64,000 nt of DNA. It comes from Sulfurospirillum sp. UBA2217 (lineage in GTDB: Bacteria > Campylobacterota > Campylobacteria > Campylobacterales > Sulfurospirillaceae). Location of the stretch: positions 221,206 to 285,205 of the forward strand of contig DCUJ01000004.1 in the NCBI GenBank assembly GCA_002328495.1. Direction: 5' to 3'. The notes below the pieces were generated by a model. It did no database searches, was not told the origin of the DNA, and saw only the letters and a program-made list of their open reading frames with translations. The translations under genes and the position numbers were made by a program. This document shows positions 61,507 to 64,000 of the stretch, piece by piece. Numbering within the stretch: position 1 is the stretch's first letter; every line of letters starts with the position of its first letter.

Positions 61507-61515
61507 ACATGTAAA
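61504..61515. repeat. Iterated palindrome, intergenic copy before pabA
   Basis: CTTACATGTAAA, in the leader region of pabA. One of three exact copies outside genes. Confidence 0.85.
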
Positions 61516-61546
61516 GATAACGTTAGTATCTAAGGGAAAAAGAAAA

Positions 61547-62116
61547 ATGGTTTTAATGATAGATAATTATGATAGTTTTACCTATAACATCGTTCAGTAT
61601 TGCCTAGAATTAGGTGCTGATCTTAAAGTCATTCGCAACGATGAACTGAGCGTTGAACAAATAGAAGCACTTCACCCTTCAAAAATTATCATCTCCCCAG
61701 GTCCAGCCACGCCCAATGAAGCAGGGGTGAGTTTAGATGTTATCAAGCATTTTGCTGGGAAAATCCCCATTTTAGGGATTTGTCTTGGGCATCAAGCCAT
61801 CGGACAAGCGTTTGGGGCTAAGGTCGTACGTGCTAAACGCATGATGCACGGTAAAACTTCTCAGACCAAACAGCTTCATAACAGTTGTCTTTTTGATGGA
61901 TTGCCTGAAGAATTTACTACGACACGTTACCATTCGCTCATCGTGGAGCAAGAAGGGCTTCCTGAGTGCGTTATTCCCACAGCGTACAGTACCGATGACC
62001 ACGAAATTATGGCGCTAGAAATCAAAGATAAACAAATTTACGGTGTGCAGTTTCACCCTGAGTCCATTTTGAGTGAACACGGTCACGCACTTTTAAATAA
62101 CTTTTTAAAACTATGA
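61547..62116 (+). CDS. pabA: Anthranilate/aminodeoxychorismate synthase glutamine amidotransferase
   Basis: 189 residues. DNYDSFTYN at the start, the nucleophile Cys in ILGICLGHQAIGQ, and the His-Glu of GVQFHPES form the class I amidotransferase triad. It supplies ammonia for p-aminobenzoate (folate) or anthranilate synthesis. PabA and TrpG share this sequence type; with trp genes absent here, PabA is preferred but not proven. It overlaps the glycosyltransferase gene by four bases. Confidence 0.92.
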   Translation: MVLMIDNYDSFTYNIVQYCLELGADLKVIRNDELSVEQIEALHPSKIIISPGPATPNEAGVSLDVIKHFAGKIPILGICLGHQAIGQAFGAKVVRAKRMMHGKTSQTKQLHNSCLFDGLPEEFTTTRYHSLIVEQEGLPECVIPTAYSTDDHEIMALEIKDKQIYGVQFHPESILSEHGHALLNNFLKL

Positions 62117-63303
62117 GAGAACGACTTTATCTCATTCTCATCCTTTGTATTAGTGCCTTGTTGCTCAGTTATGGCACGCAAACACTCTCCATCAGTGCTG
62201 ATGAGGCAGAGATTTTCTTTGAACGTACAACGGTGGCGCATTATTTAGCGTACTATTCAACACAGCTTTTATGCAAAAGTGATTTTACATTGCGATTGCC
62301 GTTTATTCTGTTTCATTTAGCTTCTATCGTTTTACTCTATAAAATAGGCAAGCTTTTTCTGAAAAAACATGTTGATAGAGTCCTCTCAGTCGCTATCTAC
62401 GCTTTTTTACCTGGGGTTAATAGTGTGGCACTTCTAGTCAATAACAGTGTGGTTGTTATGTTTATAACCCTTTTATTCACCTATCTTTACCTCAAAGAGT
62501 ATAAAGTAGTGTCACATATCGTGTTGATAGCCTCTGTATTTATCGATAACTCCTTTGCTATTTTATACATCGCTCTTTTTATCTATGCCTTTGCCCATCG
62601 TAAAATAGACCTGCTTCTTTTGACCTCAATTTTATTTGGTCTCTGCATGTACATGTATGGCTTTGATACAGGAGGAAAACCAAAAGGCTATTTTGTAGAT
62701 ACCTTAGGCGTTTATGCTGCTATCTTTTCACCCTTATTGTTTCTCTATTTTGTTTATGCCATGTATCGGATATTGATTAAAGAAGACAAAAACCTTTTGT
62801 GGTATATCTCTTTTTTCTCACTCATCGTTTCATTGTTGCTTTCATTGCGCCAAAAGCTTTACTTGGAAGATTTTGCCCCTTTTGTGGTTCTGGCGATTCC
62901 ATTAATGATAAAAGTATTTTTTAACAGTTATCGCGTGCGGCTTCCTATGTTTCGAAAATTGCACACTGTTTTCTTTGGACTGGTGATACTCTCCTTGTTA
63001 AGCATAACAACCATAAGCTATGTGCATCTGCCTTTGTATACATTAATGGAGGAGCCTTCCAAACATTTTGCCATCAAATACCACATCGCTAAAGAACTTG
63101 CCAATGCACTCAAAGCAAAAGGTATTACAAAGGTGATGCTTAAAGATGATAAAATGGCGCTACGATTGAAGTTTTATGATATTGAAAGAGGCGGTGTTTA
63201 CAAGCTATCGAGTTTCAAAGAAGTGGATGGCGGATACGAGACAATCACCATTTCCTATTTTGGCGTCAACGTCAAAACGTTTTATCTTTACATGATAGGA
63301 TAG
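62113..63303 (+). CDS. Family 39 (ArnT/PMT-like) membrane glycosyltransferase
   Basis: 396 residues, about 9-10 membrane segments. After the first helix comes ISADEAEIFF, the periplasmic Asp-Glu motif of polyprenyl-phosphate-sugar-dependent transferases of the GT39/ArnT superfamily, then FTLRLPFILFHL. The C-terminal ~100 residues form a soluble periplasmic part. It would move a sugar from a lipid carrier to lipid A, a protein or another acceptor; the target is unknown. Its start overlaps pabA as ATGA. Confidence 0.8.
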   Translation: MRERLYLILILCISALLLSYGTQTLSISADEAEIFFERTTVAHYLAYYSTQLLCKSDFTLRLPFILFHLASIVLLYKIGKLFLKKHVDRVLSVAIYAFLPGVNSVALLVNNSVVVMFITLLFTYLYLKEYKVVSHIVLIASVFIDNSFAILYIALFIYAFAHRKIDLLLLTSILFGLCMYMYGFDTGGKPKGYFVDTLGVYAAIFSPLLFLYFVYAMYRILIKEDKNLLWYISFFSLIVSLLLSLRQKLYLEDFAPFVVLAIPLMIKVFFNSYRVRLPMFRKLHTVFFGLVILSLLSITTISYVHLPLYTLMEEPSKHFAIKYHIAKELANALKAKGITKVMLKDDKMALRLKFYDIERGGVYKLSSFKEVDGGYETITISYFGVNVKTFYLYMIG

Positions 63304-63306
63304 AAA

Positions 63307-63954
63307 ATGCGAATAAAAAAAGCATTTACCATGTTAGAACTCGTTTTTGTCATTGTTATTATTGGTATTTTATCCTTTGTAGCCGCAAATAGTTTTCAGC
63401 GCAATACCTTGCGTGAAGCAGCGGACCAACTGGTAGGACATATTCGATATACGCAACATTTGGCGATGATGGATGATAAGTTTGATTCAAATGATTCCAC
63501 ATGGTATCAGAAGCGGTGGCAAATTGTGTTCAATTCAGATGCCAATACTTATAATAAAGATGCCTACACTATTTTTTCAGATGGTAATAAAAATGCAAAT
63601 CCAAATTTGACACTTAATGAAGTAGCGATTAATCCCTTAGACCCTGCAAAATTTTTAACAGGAGGGTATACTGGTATTATTCTTTCCGATGGCGTTGGTG
63701 CAACAACAGAGATGAATCTAGGACTTAATTACGGGGTGACTGTTGTCTTATCTGCTACATGTAAATTTGGAGTTAGTCAAAGAATTTCATTTGATTATTT
63801 GGGGCGGCCATTAAAAGGAGTACCCAGTGGCTTTGGTGCACTCTACCAATCCAATAGACTTATCAACCAACAATGTCAAATCACTCTCTCTAACGGAACC
63901 GATAATATTGTTATCGCAATAGAACCAGAAACAGGTTATACACACATTTTATAG
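63307..63954 (+). CDS. Type II secretion/type IV pilin-like pseudopilin
   Basis: 215 residues. The N-terminus KKAFTMLELVFVIVIIGIL is a class III prepilin signal: a short basic leader, cleavage before Phe (preceded by Ala rather than the usual Gly), Glu at mature position 5 and a long hydrophobic helix. The globular part has two Cys (ATCKFG and NQQCQI) that may form a disulfide. It probably belongs to a transformation or secretion pseudopilus. A palindrome variant at 63754-63765 is read as ATCK. It follows the glycosyltransferase by three bases. Confidence 0.88.
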   Translation: MRIKKAFTMLELVFVIVIIGILSFVAANSFQRNTLREAADQLVGHIRYTQHLAMMDDKFDSNDSTWYQKRWQIVFNSDANTYNKDAYTIFSDGNKNANPNLTLNEVAINPLDPAKFLTGGYTGIILSDGVGATTEMNLGLNYGVTVVLSATCKFGVSQRISFDYLGRPLKGVPSGFGALYQSNRLINQQCQITLSNGTDNIVIAIEPETGYTHIL

Positions 63955-64000
63955 TCCTCTTTTCATTTAACCTTCTTTTAAGCTATCACGCTATATAATT

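Noticed and set aside
62646..62660. GCATGTACATGTATG as another palindrome copy
   Set aside because: It keeps only the central TACATGTA and lacks the flanking bases of the motif.
1..64000. TTTACATGTAAA as a terminator or as an operator of one regulator
   Set aside because: Most copies are inside genes in both orientations of transcription and in unrelated pathways, without a loop or T run.
1..64000. CRISPR arrays, tRNA or rRNA genes, intact insertion sequences
   Set aside because: No regularly spaced repeats, no cloverleaf-type or rRNA-like sequence, and no transposase gene were found.

Overview
The window looks like the chromosome of a free-living campylobacterotal (epsilonproteobacterial) bacterium close to Sulfurospirillum. 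The evidence is the moderately AT-rich DNA, the futalosine menaquinone enzyme MqnE, a Csd4/Pgp1-type cell-shape peptidase, many chemoreceptors and c-di-GMP proteins, a CISM respiratory molybdoenzyme and a SelW-type selenoprotein. The genus is an inference from gene content; there is no rRNA in the window.

Layout. 1-10.8 kb: end of a FIST chemoreceptor, a GH17-GT2 glucan synthase, an ABC-F ATPase / SUI1 / AEC-carrier operon, a selW - EAL-HDOD - pgp1 cluster, and HIT and radical SAM genes. 10.9-15.0 kb: a three-gene molybdopterin oxidoreductase. 15.1-24.7 kb: a signal-transduction block (PAS-GGDEF-EAL, CZB receptor, Cache receptor, phosphatase-like protein, histidine kinase and OmpR-type regulator, haem-motif GGDEF protein). 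24.8-37.2 kb: housekeeping genes (glmS, glnD, trpB, CheY-like, mqnE, purine permease and phosphoribosyltransferase, MFS) and a glucosylglycerol synthase/phosphatase. 37.2-50.4 kb: a complete citrate module (tctCBA uptake, CitAB-like two-component system, porin, AbrB-type transporter, citCDEF and a citXG fusion). 50.4-51.5 kb: broken fic and ORF6N genes. 51.6-56.3 kb: a very AT-rich four-gene QatABCD anti-phage system. 56.3-61.4 kb: a type III restriction-modification system with a shortened RhuM gene between mod and res. 61.5-64 kb: pabA, a family 39 membrane glycosyltransferase and a pseudopilin.

The most unusual signal is a short palindrome, TTTACATGTAAA. Twenty-four copies contain the exact core TTACATGTAA and four more are one-base variants. 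Roughly 0.2 exact copies would be expected by chance. Most lie inside genes, always in one of the two frames without a stop, so unrelated proteins share a TCK or LHV(K) signature. It is absent from the Qat operon and from the AT-rich middle of mod. It behaves like an iterated genomic palindrome (compare cyanobacterial HIP1); I know of no published description.

Two regulons can be proposed from the sequence. First, tandem 11-bp repeats of TTTSMCCCYA type (minus-strand sense) lie 42-57 nt upstream of the OmpR-type regulator, the phosphatase-like/receptor operon and the molybdoenzyme operon. Second, a CACTTTAT-N3-CAAAAT element lies 76-79 bp upstream of the -10 box of tctC, the porin and the abrB-citCDEF-citXG operon, and probably binds the CitB-like regulator. 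No tRNA, rRNA, CRISPR array or intact insertion sequence was found.
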